Assembly (NCBI GenBank): GCA_964250805.1
Contig: CAXUHG010000001.1
Coordinates: 124,001-188,000 of the forward strand
DNA: 64,000 nucleotides
Origin: JBBQVS01 sp964250805
Lineage (GTDB): Bacteria > Chloroflexota > Ktedonobacteria > Ktedonobacterales > Ktedonobacteraceae
Reading direction: 5' to 3'
Both the position numbers and the translations under genes were made by a program. Of this stretch, positions 23,448-33,090 are shown one piece after another. How positions within the stretch are numbered: position 1 is the stretch's first letter; each line of letters opens with the position of its first letter. The notes under the pieces were generated by a model, which did no database searches, had not been told where the DNA came from, and was given only the letters and a program-made list of their open reading frames with translations.

Positions 23448-25790
23448 ATGGCCCCCGATACTCAAGGGAATAGCAATACGCAGAACCTCAATATTAAGCG
23501 TACTCGTGATTACCTGCAAGACCTGAATTTTCGCGCTCTGTTCAATGAACTCGGCTGGGGTCGCCCTCAAAATTCACGAGGCGAAAATGTTTCCCTATCA
23601 CAGTTCTCCTATCAGCGTACCGAGATCGCGCAGTTGTCGGGTGTTGCCATTTTTCAGATCGAGATGCCCGATGGCACAATTCCCGATAAGAAGACGCAAG
23701 AGGCTATTCATACGAATGTCTCGTCTCTGCACCAGGAAAACTTGCTCATTTTTCTTGACAAAGGGCACACACAGAGCCTCTGGTACTGGATGAAGCGCGA
23801 GGGCAACAAGTCCTATCCGCGTACTCATCTCTACGTCAAGGGACAGCCCGGCGACCTTTCGCTAAGCAAGTTGGAGAGCATGGTGTTCGATGCGAGCGAG
23901 TTCGATGCGGAGGGCAAGGTCCCCGTTCTCGACGTTGCTCGTAAGCTGCAGGACGCCCTCGATGTCGAGACTGTCACCAAACAATTTTACGAAGACTTCA
24001 AAGACGAACATGCACGCTTTTTAGACACGATCAAAGGTATCGACGACGAACGCGATAAGCGTTGGTACACCTCGGTGCTGCTCAATCGCTTGATGTTCGT
24101 CTATTTCTTACAACGCAAAAAGTTTATCGACAATGGCGATATCTGGTATCTGCAACACAAACTGGCGGACTCACAAAAACGTGGCGAGAATCTCTACTAC
24201 AGCGATTTCCTGCATCTTCTCTTCTTTGAAGGCTTTGCTAAACCAGCAGGTGAGCGTAGTGCGGAAGCGAAGTCAAGACTTGGTACTATCAAATACCTGA
24301 ATGGTGGCTTGTTCCTGCCTCACCCTATTGAGAAACGCTGGCCCCATATCTTTATCCCCGACCCAGCGTTCGAGAGCGTTCTGAAGTTATTTAGAGACTA
24401 TTCGTGGAATCTCGACGATACTCCTGATGGAGATGATGATGAGATTAGTCCACATGTGCTGGGCTATATCTTCGAGAAATATATCAACCAGAAGTCTTTC
24501 GGCGCGTACTATACGCGACCAGAGATAACGGAATATCTGTGCGAACGCGCCATTCACAAGCTCATCCTGGAGCGCGTCAATACTGATGGCATTCCAGGTG
24601 TAACCAGAAGTCGGCATTTCGAGACGGTGGAAGAGTTGCTCATGCGGCTCGACGCCCCGCTCTGCAAAGTGTTATTAAACGACGTGCTGCCCAAGATTTC
24701 GCTGCTCGATCCCGCCTGTGGCTCCGGTGCATTCCTTGTTTCGGCGATGAACGTGCTGACAAAAATCTACGGAGCAATCACAGGAAAAATTGAGTATCTG
24801 AACGATGTCAACCTGACAGACTGGTTAAGAGGTGCTAAGTCCAAGCACGATAGCCTCAACTATTTTATTAAGAAAAAGATTATCACCGAGAATCTCTTCG
24901 GTGTGGACATTATGGAAGAGGGTACCGAGATCGCAAAGCTCCGCCTCTTTCTCGCCCTTGTCTCGTCGGTGCAGAATGTCGATCAGCTAGAGCCACTTCC
25001 CAATATCGACTTCAATATTCTCCCCGGCAACTCACTGATTGGCATGCTGCATATCAACGAAGATATCTATAATCAACAGGTCACACAAGGCAACCTCTTT
25101 CAAAGAAGCTATGCCGAGGTAGTCGCCGAGAAAAACCTTCTCATTCAGAATTATAAGGACGCTCCAGAGTACACCGAGGATTTGAGCGACCTGCGCGACA
25201 TGATTCAGCAGAAGCGCGAAGAGGCCATCGAGAACCTGAACGAACTTCTATTGGATGAGTTCAACAACCTCGGCGTAAAATACGAAGCGGCAACATGGGA
25301 CGTTGAGAAACAGGCCGAGGGCAAACCAAAGAAACGCGCCCTTCGCCTGAGCGATATTGCAAAGCTGCACCCATTCCACTGGGGCTACGAGTTCGATAAA
25401 GTGATGAACGAGCGCGGCGGCTTCGATATCATCATCACCAATCCGCCCTGGGAAATTCTCAAGCCACAGGCCAAAGAGTTCTTCGCCATACACTCTAAGC
25501 TGGTGAGCAAGAACAAAATGCGGATCGAAGACTTCGAGGCCGAGCGCAGCAAACTGTTACAGGTACCGGAGATACGCGCCGCATGGCTCGACTATCAGAA
25601 CGACTTTCCCTACCAGAGTGCCTACTTCCGCGCCGCATCACAATACCGCAACCAGATATCGCTGGTCAACGGCAAAAAGGCAGGCACGGACATCAACCTG
25701 TACAAGCTCTTCACCGAGCAGTGCTACAATCTGTTACACAACGGGGGGGGGGCAGTGCGGCATCGTCATCCCAAGCGGCATCTACACTGA
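23448..25790 (+). CDS. Eco57I-type methylase, second of pair: N-terminal part up to frameshift
   Basis: This is the 5' part of a gene that should run to 27420 (about 1323 residues). It carries the shared N-terminal region (FYEDFKDEHARFLDTI; WYTSVLLNRLMFVYFLQR), YIFEKYINQKSFGAYYTRPEI, SAM motif I LLDPACGSGAFLVSAMNVL (about 425), NLFGVDIMEEGTEIAKLRL and catalytic motif IV DIIITNPPWEIL (about 664). At 25743-25752 a run of ten G shifts the frame. The true reading (NGGGQCGIVIPSGIY) continues one frame over, and the present frame ends 12 codons later at 25790. One G fewer restores a single open frame. It is either a phase-variable OFF state or a sequence error. Confidence 0.85.
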   Translation: MAPDTQGNSNTQNLNIKRTRDYLQDLNFRALFNELGWGRPQNSRGENVSLSQFSYQRTEIAQLSGVAIFQIEMPDGTIPDKKTQEAIHTNVSSLHQENLLIFLDKGHTQSLWYWMKREGNKSYPRTHLYVKGQPGDLSLSKLESMVFDASEFDAEGKVPVLDVARKLQDALDVETVTKQFYEDFKDEHARFLDTIKGIDDERDKRWYTSVLLNRLMFVYFLQRKKFIDNGDIWYLQHKLADSQKRGENLYYSDFLHLLFFEGFAKPAGERSAEAKSRLGTIKYLNGGLFLPHPIEKRWPHIFIPDPAFESVLKLFRDYSWNLDDTPDGDDDEISPHVLGYIFEKYINQKSFGAYYTRPEITEYLCERAIHKLILERVNTDGIPGVTRSRHFETVEELLMRLDAPLCKVLLNDVLPKISLLDPACGSGAFLVSAMNVLTKIYGAITGKIEYLNDVNLTDWLRGAKSKHDSLNYFIKKKIITENLFGVDIMEEGTEIAKLRLFLALVSSVQNVDQLEPLPNIDFNILPGNSLIGMLHINEDIYNQQVTQGNLFQRSYAEVVAEKNLLIQNYKDAPEYTEDLSDLRDMIQQKREEAIENLNELLLDEFNNLGVKYEAATWDVEKQAEGKPKKRALRLSDIAKLHPFHWGYEFDKVMNERGGFDIIITNPPWEILKPQAKEFFAIHSKLVSKNKMRIEDFEAERSKLLQVPEIRAAWLDYQNDFPYQSAYFRAASQYRNQISLVNGKKAGTDINLYKLFTEQCYNLLHNGGGAVRHRHPKRHLH
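25743..25752 (+). repeat. G10 homopolymer tract inside methylase 2 (candidate phase-variation site)
   Basis: Ten consecutive G sit between the codons for NLLHN and QCGIV. With nine G the two halves join exactly into the conserved segment after motif IV; with ten they are out of frame. I noticed no other G run of this length in the window. Confidence 0.85.
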
Positions 25791-27420
25791 CCTCGGAGCC
25801 AAACAGCTACGCGAAATGCTCTTCGAGCAAACAGAGATAACAGGCATCTTTGGCTTCGAGAACCGCAAATCAATCTTTGAAAATGTCGATAGTCGCTTCA
25901 AATTTGTCGTACTTACATTCGAGAAAGGGGGACAGACACAAAGCTTTCCTTCGGCCTTCATGCGCCAGGACGTTACGGAACTGGAACGCTTCCCCAAACA
26001 TGGAGCATTGAATACTTCCGTCGAGCTTATTCACAAACTCTCGCCCGACTCGCTCTCCATCATGGAGTTCAAGGACGAAGTGGATGTCACCATTGCTCAA
26101 AAGATGCTCAAATTCCCATTGCTAGGCGAAAAGCTTGAGGGTACATGGAACATTTCTCTTTCGCGCGAATTTGACATGACGAATGATAGTAAGTTGTTCA
26201 AGACAGAGCCAGCACCAGACCGTTTACCGCTCTATCAAGGGAAGATGATACATCAATTTACCAACACTCTAGCCAAACCGCAATACTGGATAAATGAGAA
26301 AGAGGGAAGGACGGCTATATTAGGCCGAAGAAATGATACAGGACAAAAGCTAGATTATCAGTGCTATCGCTTAGGTTATCGAGCTATCGGGCGTACTACA
26401 GACCAGAGAGCATTGATTGCAACTGTTCTTCCACATAATGCATTTGTAGGAAATTCGCTTATCATCTCACGTCGCTTTCAGCAAGATACAGGCGATGAAT
26501 TCCTGGATGATGGACAAGTTTTATTCACAACAGCTATGATGGATAGCTTCATTGCAGACTATTTTATAGGGCAAAAAATCTCAGCCAACTTAAACATGTT
26601 CTATATTTACCAGTTACCTATACCACGCCTCACAAAAGGAAATGTCGTTTTCGACATGATTGCTGAGCGTGCGGCACGACTCGTCTGCACAACACCGGAA
26701 TTTCAGGCATTGTGGGAATCAGTTATGCCTAACTCTACGTGGTCACCTGACGTAGCTGCTAGCGAGCAGATGGAACGCAGAAAGCTGAGGGCAGAGCTTG
26801 ATGGTATCATTGCACACCTGTACGAATTGACGAGAGAAGAGTTTAGCCATATCCTGAGTACGTTTCCGCTAGTTGAGCAGGGGATAAAAAATGCAGCATT
26901 GGATGCATACGACCTCTTCACGCTAGAATCCGAAGACCTCGCACTGATGCAGATTATCGAGAAGGGTGAGACCGATACAACGGAGTTCAAGGTTGCGGCC
27001 TGTTGGAATGCGCGGACAGGCAAAAAAGATGATAGTATGAGAAACAATATTATCGAAGAGGTTGCCGCTTTCCTGAACAGCTATACAGGTGGAACGGTGT
27101 TGATTGGCGTCGATGACGCTGGCAATGTTGTTGGCTTAGAGGATGACTATAGGACAGCGAATGCACAGAAGAATAGTCGTGATGGCTATGCGCTCTTTCT
27201 ACGCGATGCGCTCAAAGATAGCTTAATTGGCATCTGGACGCAGTTCTATACAATTTCGTTTGGTGTGGTGCTCGGAAAAGAGGTGTGCAGAATTGATATT
27301 CAGCCCTCAAATGAGGCCGTGTTTACCAAAAATAATGAGTTTCATATCCGCGATGGCAACAGGAAACGGAGAATTACGGGGTACGAAGCGAGAATGTATC
27401 AGAAGAATCGGTGGGGGTAG
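25753..27420 (+). CDS. Eco57I-type methylase, second of pair: C-terminal part with AlbA_2 (Schlafen) domain
   Basis: This frame continues methylase 2 after the G tract and has no start of its own with an RBS. It opens with QCGIVIPSGIYTDLG, the usual strand after the methylase motifs. A target-recognition-like region follows (FGFENRKSIFENVDSRFKF; later YQLPIPRLTKGN). The last 160 residues are a distinct domain: EKGETDTTEFKVAAC, IIEEVAAFLNSYTGGTVLIG, VDDAGNVVGLEDDY, and a final strand HIRDGNRKRRITGYEA. This is the AlbA_2 (Schlafen-type) pattern. AlbA_2 domains occur in nucleic-acid-binding and tRNA-cleaving Schlafen proteins; a fusion to a DNA methylase is unusual. It ends 9 bases before the helicase start. 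Confidence 0.8.
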   Translation, partial: QCGIVIPSGIYTDLGAKQLREMLFEQTEITGIFGFENRKSIFENVDSRFKFVVLTFEKGGQTQSFPSAFMRQDVTELERFPKHGALNTSVELIHKLSPDSLSIMEFKDEVDVTIAQKMLKFPLLGEKLEGTWNISLSREFDMTNDSKLFKTEPAPDRLPLYQGKMIHQFTNTLAKPQYWINEKEGRTAILGRRNDTGQKLDYQCYRLGYRAIGRTTDQRALIATVLPHNAFVGNSLIISRRFQQDTGDEFLDDGQVLFTTAMMDSFIADYFIGQKISANLNMFYIYQLPIPRLTKGNVVFDMIAERAARLVCTTPEFQALWESVMPNSTWSPDVAASEQMERRKLRAELDGIIAHLYELTREEFSHILSTFPLVEQGIKNAALDAYDLFTLESEDLALMQIIEKGETDTTEFKVAACWNARTGKKDDSMRNNIIEEVAAFLNSYTGGTVLIGVDDAGNVVGLEDDYRTANAQKNSRDGYALFLRDALKDSLIGIWTQFYTISFGVVLGKEVCRIDIQPSNEAVFTKNNEFHIRDGNRKRRITGYEARMYQKNRWG

Positions 27421-27429
27421 GGGTACAGG

Positions 27430-30400
27430 ATGCCAAACATTTACGACAATATAGAAAAATCGCTTGTTGACGGCTTGCGTGAGACGCTCAAAGTCTCGTA
27501 TCGTGCTGATTTTTGCGTGGGCTATTTCAATTTACGCGGCTGGCGACAAATCGAGGGGTTGATGGAGGAGTGGCAGGGCGGCGAGGGCGGCTGTTGTCGT
27601 CTGATGATTGGCATGCATGAGAAGCCACAGGATGAGGTACGCGAGGAGTTTCGTTTTAGAGGCGAGAATGAAGACGATAGCATTACGATGGATCGGTCTA
27701 CCTCGATTCGGCTCAAAAATCGCGTGGCACAGGATTTCCGCGAGCAGTTGACGATTGGCGTACCAACGAACGCCGATCAGGAGGGGTTGCGACGTTTGAG
27801 CGCGTATCTCAAGAGTGGGCGCGTCGTCGTCAAGCTCTATCTGCGCCACAAGCTGCACGCCAAGCTCTACCTGCTGCATCGCTATGACAAGCAAGTGCCG
27901 GTTATTGGCTATATGGGAAGTAGCAACCTGACCTTCGCAGGTCTCTCGAAACAGGGCGAACTCAACATAGATGTGGTCGAGCAGGATGCATGTCTCAAGC
28001 TGTGTCGCTGGTTCGACACGCAGTGGGGAGACAACTGGTGCCTTGATATCTCGCAGGAACTTGCGAAAATCATTGACGAAAGCTGGGCACGCGAGGAAAT
28101 CCTTCGCCCCTATCTCATCTACCTCAAAATGGCCTATCACCTATCGCAAGAGGCACGCGCCGGATTGTTGGAGTACAGCATTCCAAAGGATATCAAAAAA
28201 CACCTCTTCGCGTATCAAGAGGCGGCGGTACAGATCGCGGCGCGACACCTGAATAAGCGCGGCGGCGTGCTGATTGGCGACGTGGTTGGTCTCGGCAAAA
28301 CGCTGATGGCGACGGCACTGGCGCGTGTGATGCAAGAGGATCATGGCCTCAGCACGCTCATTATCTGTCCGAAAAACCTGAAGAGCATGTGGGAAGATTA
28401 TCAGCAAGAATACCAGTTGACGGGTATGGTCATGTCAAGCAGCGTTGTGATCAAAGAGCTACCGCATCTGCGCCGCTATCGCCTTGTGATCGTCGATGAG
28501 AGTCACAACATGCGAAATCCTGAGAGCAAGCGTTTTCACGCCATCAAAGAGTATATCGAGCGCAACGATAGCAAGTGTATTCTACTCACCGCGACGCCGT
28601 ATAACAAAAATTACCGCGATATCTCGGCACAGTTGCGCCTGTTTCTCACCGAAGAGCGAGCGAAGGATATGGGTATTCGCCCCGAAAAGCTGCTCAGCAA
28701 GGAAGGAGAGGCGAAATTTATGCAGGAGCATCCGTTTTCGGTGCGCTCACTCTCGGCATTCGAGGAGAGTACGTATCCCGAAGACTGGCACGATCTAATG
28801 CGGCTCTACATGGTGCGGCGCACACGCGGCTTCATTCAAGAGAACTACGCCACGCTTGACAAGACCAATGGGCGTCGCTATCTCACGATGCGCGATGGCA
28901 CACGCTCATATTTTCCCACGCGCGTACCGCGTACCGTCAAATTCGCCATCGACGAAGAACGCAGCGACGACCAGTATGCGCGTCTCTACACGGAGAACGT
29001 GCTGACGGTCATTAGCAAACTCAGTCTGCCGCGCTATGGTTTAGCCAACTACCTCGTCTCGGATAGTCGTCAAAGAGGATTGGCACCAACAAGTTCGGAA
29101 AAACTCACTATTAAAAACCTCTCGCGTGCGGGAAAACGCTTGATGGGCTTCTGTCGCACAGGTCTCTTCAAACGCTTAGAGAGCGGAGGTCCCGCGTTTA
29201 TTCAATCCTTAGAACGTCATGCACTGCGTAACTTTGTCTTCCTACACGCCCTCGAAAACGGGCTAGAGCTACCGATAGGCTCGCAGAACGCCGAACTGCT
29301 CGACGCCACTACCGATCAGGACGAGGACATAGCCGAGCAGAGCGCGATGGAGGAGGAAGAGGCAACGGGCGCGGTGGCTATTGAAGCACTCCCGCTCACA
29401 ACGGAGGCCGAGTATCGCAAAAAAGCAGCAGAGGTCTACCACGACTATACGACGCAATTTCGTTCGCGCTTCAAATGGATACGCCCAATCTTCTTCAACA
29501 GCAATCTTCCTAAGGCACTGCGTGCCGATAGCCGAGGGCTACTGGGAGTACTGGAACAATGCGCCACATGGGACGCACGCAAGGATGCGAAGCTAAATGC
29601 ACTGTACGATCTGATTACGCAGCAGCATCCGCACGAGAAGGTGTTGATCTTCACACAATTCGCCGATACCGTGACCTATCTCACACAACAACTCAAAGCA
29701 CGCGGCGTGACGGAACTCGAAGGCGTTACAGGCGACTCGCCCGATCCAACGAGTCTAGCGTGGCGGTTCAGTCCCATTAGCAACGGTAAAAGTAAGACTA
29801 TTGAGCAGGGGAAAGAGTTACGCGTACTGATTGCAACGGATGTGCTAAGTGAGGGACAAAATCTACAGGACGCCGCGATTGTGGTCAACTATGACCTGCC
29901 GTGGGCCATCATTCGTCTAATTCAGCGTGCGGGTCGTGTTGATCGTATCGGGCAATTGTCCGACACCATCTACTGCTACTCCTTCCTACCCGCCGACGGT
30001 GTGGAGCGGCTCATTCGCCTACGCGAACGTGTACGCCAGCGACTACAAGAGAATGCGGAGGTCGTCGGCACCGACGAGGCATTCTTCGAGGACGACGGAC
30101 AGAACGCGCCTCTGCGCGATATCTACAATGAGAGGGCGGGTATTCTCGACGAGGACAGCAATGATACAGAAACAGACCTGACCTCACAGGCGTACCAGAT
30201 ATGGAAAAATGCTACTGACGCGCGTCCAGAGCTAAAGGCACAGGTTGAAAAGCTACCTAACGTCGTCTTCTCGACCCGCGCTCACGAGCAAAGCCCTATG
30301 GCACCACAAGGTGTACTAGTTTACATGCGAACAAACGAGGGCAACGACTCACTGGCATGGATTAACCGCAAGGGTGAGAGCGTCACGCAGTCGCAACTCA

Positions 30401-30621
30401 CCATCCTCAACGCCGCCCGTTGCGACTACGACACACCCGCGCTCACTCCCCTACCAGAGCAGCAACACGACCTTGTACGGCAAGGGGTAGAGCAGATTAT
30501 TAGCGAAGATAGAAGTACGACTGGTCAACTAGGTAGACCATCGAGTGCAAGGTATCGCGCATATGAACGCATGAAGAATTTTGTGATGCAACAAAAAAAC
30601 ATGCTCATGAAAGACTTTGAC
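27430..30621 (+). CDS. PLD-nuclease / SNF2-family helicase (C-terminus lost in gap)
   Basis: At least 1064 residues. The N-terminal domain (to about 200) is a phospholipase-D-type nuclease or binding domain with HKLHAKLYLL and GSSNLTFAGL (one HxK motif). The SNF2/RapA-like helicase follows. Walker A is GDVVGLGKTLMATAL (about 285); the DEAH-type box is VIVDESHNMRN (about 355); motif III is LLTATPYN. The C-terminal lobe has VLIFTQFADTVTYL (about 740), ATDVLSEGQNLQDA and LIQRAGRVDRIGQ (motif VI, about 835). It starts 9 bases after methylase 2, so translation is probably coupled. Helicase, PLD and methylase genes recur in DISARM- and BREX-like defence loci, where the helicase is thought to translocate on invading DNA. 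The end is in the 30622-30721 gap. Confidence 0.93.
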
Positions 30622-30721
30622 NNNNNNNNNNNNNNNNNNNNNNNNNNNNNNNNNNNNNNNNNNNNNNNNNNNNNNNNNNNNNNNNNNNNNNNNNNNNNNN
30701 NNNNNNNNNNNNNNNNNNNNN
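30622..30721. other. Assembly gap (100 N)
   Basis: One hundred N, probably a nominal length. It removes the C-terminus of the helicase and that of the convergent DUF6992-like gene. Confidence 0.99.
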
Positions 30722-31166
30722 CATTCCATCTTCTTCGCACCTCTTGTGAAACAAGCCCATCAAAAAGAAACAACCACAGACCTTGTACAAGTATGCCAAG
30801 TCCCATACCGCGACGGTCGGCACGCTTCTTGAACCTTTGCATCAGCCATACACCACAAGCAACATAGAGAACATCCAACCCTGTATTGATAAGCAGAATG
30901 CGATAGAAGTTACGTGCCTCCTTCTTTTCATCATGAAGGCTGAGTTCACCGAGGGCGTATTGTCCTTGCCTCTTATTCGCGCCACGCAAACCAAACACAG
31001 CAAGGGCGGCATCTATCGCGCCCCATAGGAGAGCCTGTAGACCAAATTGTTTCCAGAACGATTGTGGGCTGATTTGTATCACTAGCCCTGTAATCATGCT
31101 GAGGAAACCCCAGCCGAGCAGTAGCGATAGACGACGCTGTTGATACTGATAAAAGTTTTGTTGCAT
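30722..31166 (-). CDS. DUF6992-like small membrane protein (C-terminus in gap)
   Basis: At least 148 residues. Four hydrophobic segments are visible (LLLGWGFLSMITGLVIQ, QALLWGAIDAALAVFG, ILLINTGLDVLYVACG and GLGILVQGLWLFLFDG) with an R/K-rich loop (QRFKKRADRR) on the cytoplasmic side. The pattern is that of DUF6992-type integral membrane proteins of unknown function. The start is the ATG at 31166 with a strong TTGGAGG site. The helicase on the other strand converges into the same gap, so this gene is probably not part of the defence locus. Confidence 0.7.
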
Positions 31167-31260
31167 AGTTTTCCTCCAAGACACTCTTGTTCCTTTCAAA
31201 TCATTCCGAGAATAGATTCGTTATAGGTTGATTACGAATATTATATAAGACGAACGTATT

Positions 31261-31416
31261 GTAGGGGTCTAATTCATTACACCCTGTTGGCGACACACGA
31301 TTTTAACGAGGTTGAGCCATGTCTACAACTTCCTTCACCAATGCAAGAAGCCAAAAAGGGTTGAACTGTATCTAGGTGCCCTTTGAAATTGTGCGTTGTC
31401 ACCAGGGTGTAATGAT
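31261..31416. repeat. Palindromic repeat family D, copy 2 (degenerate right end)
   Basis: The left terminal repeat (GTAGGGGTCTAATTCATTAC) and part of the centre (AGGTTGAGCCATGTCTACAA) match copy 1. The right end keeps GGGTGTAATGA and then diverges. It lies in the 285-base space before the sirtuin gene. Confidence 0.75.
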
Positions 31417-31451
31417 TTGCCATCTCCCCCCATCAACGCTATACTTTAATT

Positions 31452-32219
31452 ATGACGAACACGCTTAGCTTACAAGAATGTATTTCCGACGCCGTGGAGT
31501 TGATGCAACAGGCGAGACGCATTGTGGCATTAACGGGCGCGGGCATTAGCACGGAGTCGGGCATTCCTGATTTTCGTAGCCCTGGCTCGCCGTGGGAAAG
31601 CAATCCTCCAACCAGTTACCGCGATTTTCTTGAGAAGCCTGAGGCACGTCAACGCTACTGGCAGACGCGCAGTAATCTCTCTAAGTTGGTGACAGCCGCA
31701 CAACCAAACGCCGCTCATAAAGCATTAGCCGAATTAGAGCGACGCGGCGTCCTCAGCGGCATTCTCACGCAGAACTTCGACGGACTGCATCAGGACGCGG
31801 GCAACAATCCAGAGCATATCGTAGAACTGCATGGCACTTCGCGTTTCGCAGCCTGCACGCTCTGTGGAAGACGTTCCTCTATGAGCGATTTGCAGCGGCG
31901 TATAGATGCAGGTGAGATTGATCCACGTTGCGATGCGTGTGGCGGCTTGCTCAAAGCAGCGACTATTCTCTTCGGACAACGTGTACCCGACGCAGAATTG
32001 GCGCGCGCAAAAGAGATGACAGCAGCATGTGACCTTTTTCTTGTCGTCGGCTCCTCGCTCAAGGTCATACCTGCGGCGACGCTACCACGTCTCGCACTCA
32101 ACCGCAACATCCCGCTTATCATCATTAACCTGCAACCGACAACGCTTGATCCAGCCGCCGATGTAGTTATTCACGAAAAAGCGGGTGAGGTGTTGCCTAT
32201 TATCGTTGCGTCACTGTAG
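31452..32219 (+). CDS. Sir2-family NAD-dependent protein deacylase
   Basis: A 255-residue sirtuin. The NAD site is ALTGAGISTESGIPDFR (about residue 30). LTQNFDGLHQDAG and the catalytic His in HIVELHGTS (about 120) follow. The zinc module uses four Cys, CTLCG and CDACGG (about 138 and 160). LFLVVGSSLKVIPA closes the Rossmann fold. It removes acetyl or other acyl groups from protein lysines using NAD. The ATG at 31452 lacks a strong RBS and may have a short leader. The LysE gene converges 13 bases past its stop. Acyl preference cannot be read. Confidence 0.94.
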   Translation: MTNTLSLQECISDAVELMQQARRIVALTGAGISTESGIPDFRSPGSPWESNPPTSYRDFLEKPEARQRYWQTRSNLSKLVTAAQPNAAHKALAELERRGVLSGILTQNFDGLHQDAGNNPEHIVELHGTSRFAACTLCGRRSSMSDLQRRIDAGEIDPRCDACGGLLKAATILFGQRVPDAELARAKEMTAACDLFLVVGSSLKVIPAATLPRLALNRNIPLIIINLQPTTLDPAADVVIHEKAGEVLPIIVASL

Positions 32220-32232
32220 AATTGCTCGCGCG

Positions 32233-32862
32233 TCACTTTCTTTGTTCAAATGCAAGACGAATTCCCAAGCCGATGAAAACACTTCCCGTAAGCCAGCGTA
32301 CTACGCTAGCAGCCCTCACACTACGCTTTAGCCATGCACCTAGAAAACTTGCTAGTAGAGCAATACTACTATCAACCAGCAAGCCGACTATATTGAACAA
32401 GGCACCCAACACGAGCAACTGAAAAGAGACTGCTCCTTTGGATGGATCGGTAAACTGAGGAATAAAGGCAATATAGAAAAATGCGACTTTAGGATTGAGC
32501 AGTGTCGTGAGAGTTCCTTGTAAAAACACTTGTCTCAGTTTCGTCTTCTCTTGTACAGGGTCAGCGATCATCGACGAACGACTGGCAATAGTGCGTATTC
32601 CCAAATAGATAAGATAGACAACACCAACGTACTTGATGATGTCATACACGATTGGCACCGCGAGAAACAGGCTAGAAAGTCCAAGTGCAAGGGCAGATGT
32701 CTGAATCAAGCCACCAAGAGCGATTCCTACAGACGAAAGAACGCCTGCCGAGCGTCCCTGTCCTGTGCTACGTGCGATGACATAGAGCATATCTGGCCCT
32801 GGCACGATATCGAGCAGAAGAGCAGCACCAATAAGTAGGAAAATACTGGTAAGAGACGGCAT
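32233..32862 (-). CDS. LysE/RhtB-family amino-acid exporter
   Basis: A 209-residue integral membrane protein with about six helices. The family signature is DIVPGPDMLYVIARSTGQGRSAG near the N-terminus, then YLGIRTIASR and FLQGTLTTLLNPKVAFFY (about 125). LysE/RhtB proteins export basic or small amino acids and derivatives by proton exchange. RBS AAGGAGAG precedes the ATG at 32862. A family B repeat lies just upstream and could separate it from the DUF1684 gene. Substrate unknown. Confidence 0.92.
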   Translation of the reverse strand: MPSLTSIFLLIGAALLLDIVPGPDMLYVIARSTGQGRSAGVLSSVGIALGGLIQTSALALGLSSLFLAVPIVYDIIKYVGVVYLIYLGIRTIASRSSMIADPVQEKTKLRQVFLQGTLTTLLNPKVAFFYIAFIPQFTDPSKGAVSFQLLVLGALFNIVGLLVDSSIALLASFLGAWLKRSVRAASVVRWLTGSVFIGLGIRLAFEQRK

Positions 32863-32895
32863 AAAACTTCTCTCCTTAAATGGTATCTTTCGCAG

Positions 32896-33037
32896 TTTTC
32901 GTAGGGACCAGATTTATCGCGTCCACTGCTCAATGAATTGAGCGAAATCTTGACGAATCCAGTATACAAGATATCTCAAGCATGATCTCGCGTGATAAAT
33001 CACACAATGGACGCGATAAATCTGGTCCCTACGAAAA
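32896..33037. repeat. Palindromic repeat family B, copy 2 (full length)
   Basis: A 142-base element whose ends TTTTCGTAGGGACC pair with their complement. The centre (CTCAATGAATTGAGCGAAATC to GATCTCGCGTGATAAATCAC) is shared, in reverse orientation, with the copy at 38679-38817. These two look like the full-length form. Confidence 0.85.
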
Positions 33038-33090
33038 ATTATCAAAGGTCAACTTTGATCTTAATTTATCGAACTCCGATAGCCATGTTT

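Noticed and set aside
19544..30621. Canonical DISARM or BREX system
   Set aside because: drmA, drmB and pglZ/brxC-type genes are not seen. Only a methylase and a PLD/helicase resemblance remains, although genes hidden in the gap cannot be excluded.
30722..30867. C-terminus of the helicase continuing after the first gap
   Set aside because: The frame after the gap is antisense to a clear membrane protein and has no helicase-like features; the real end must be in the gap.
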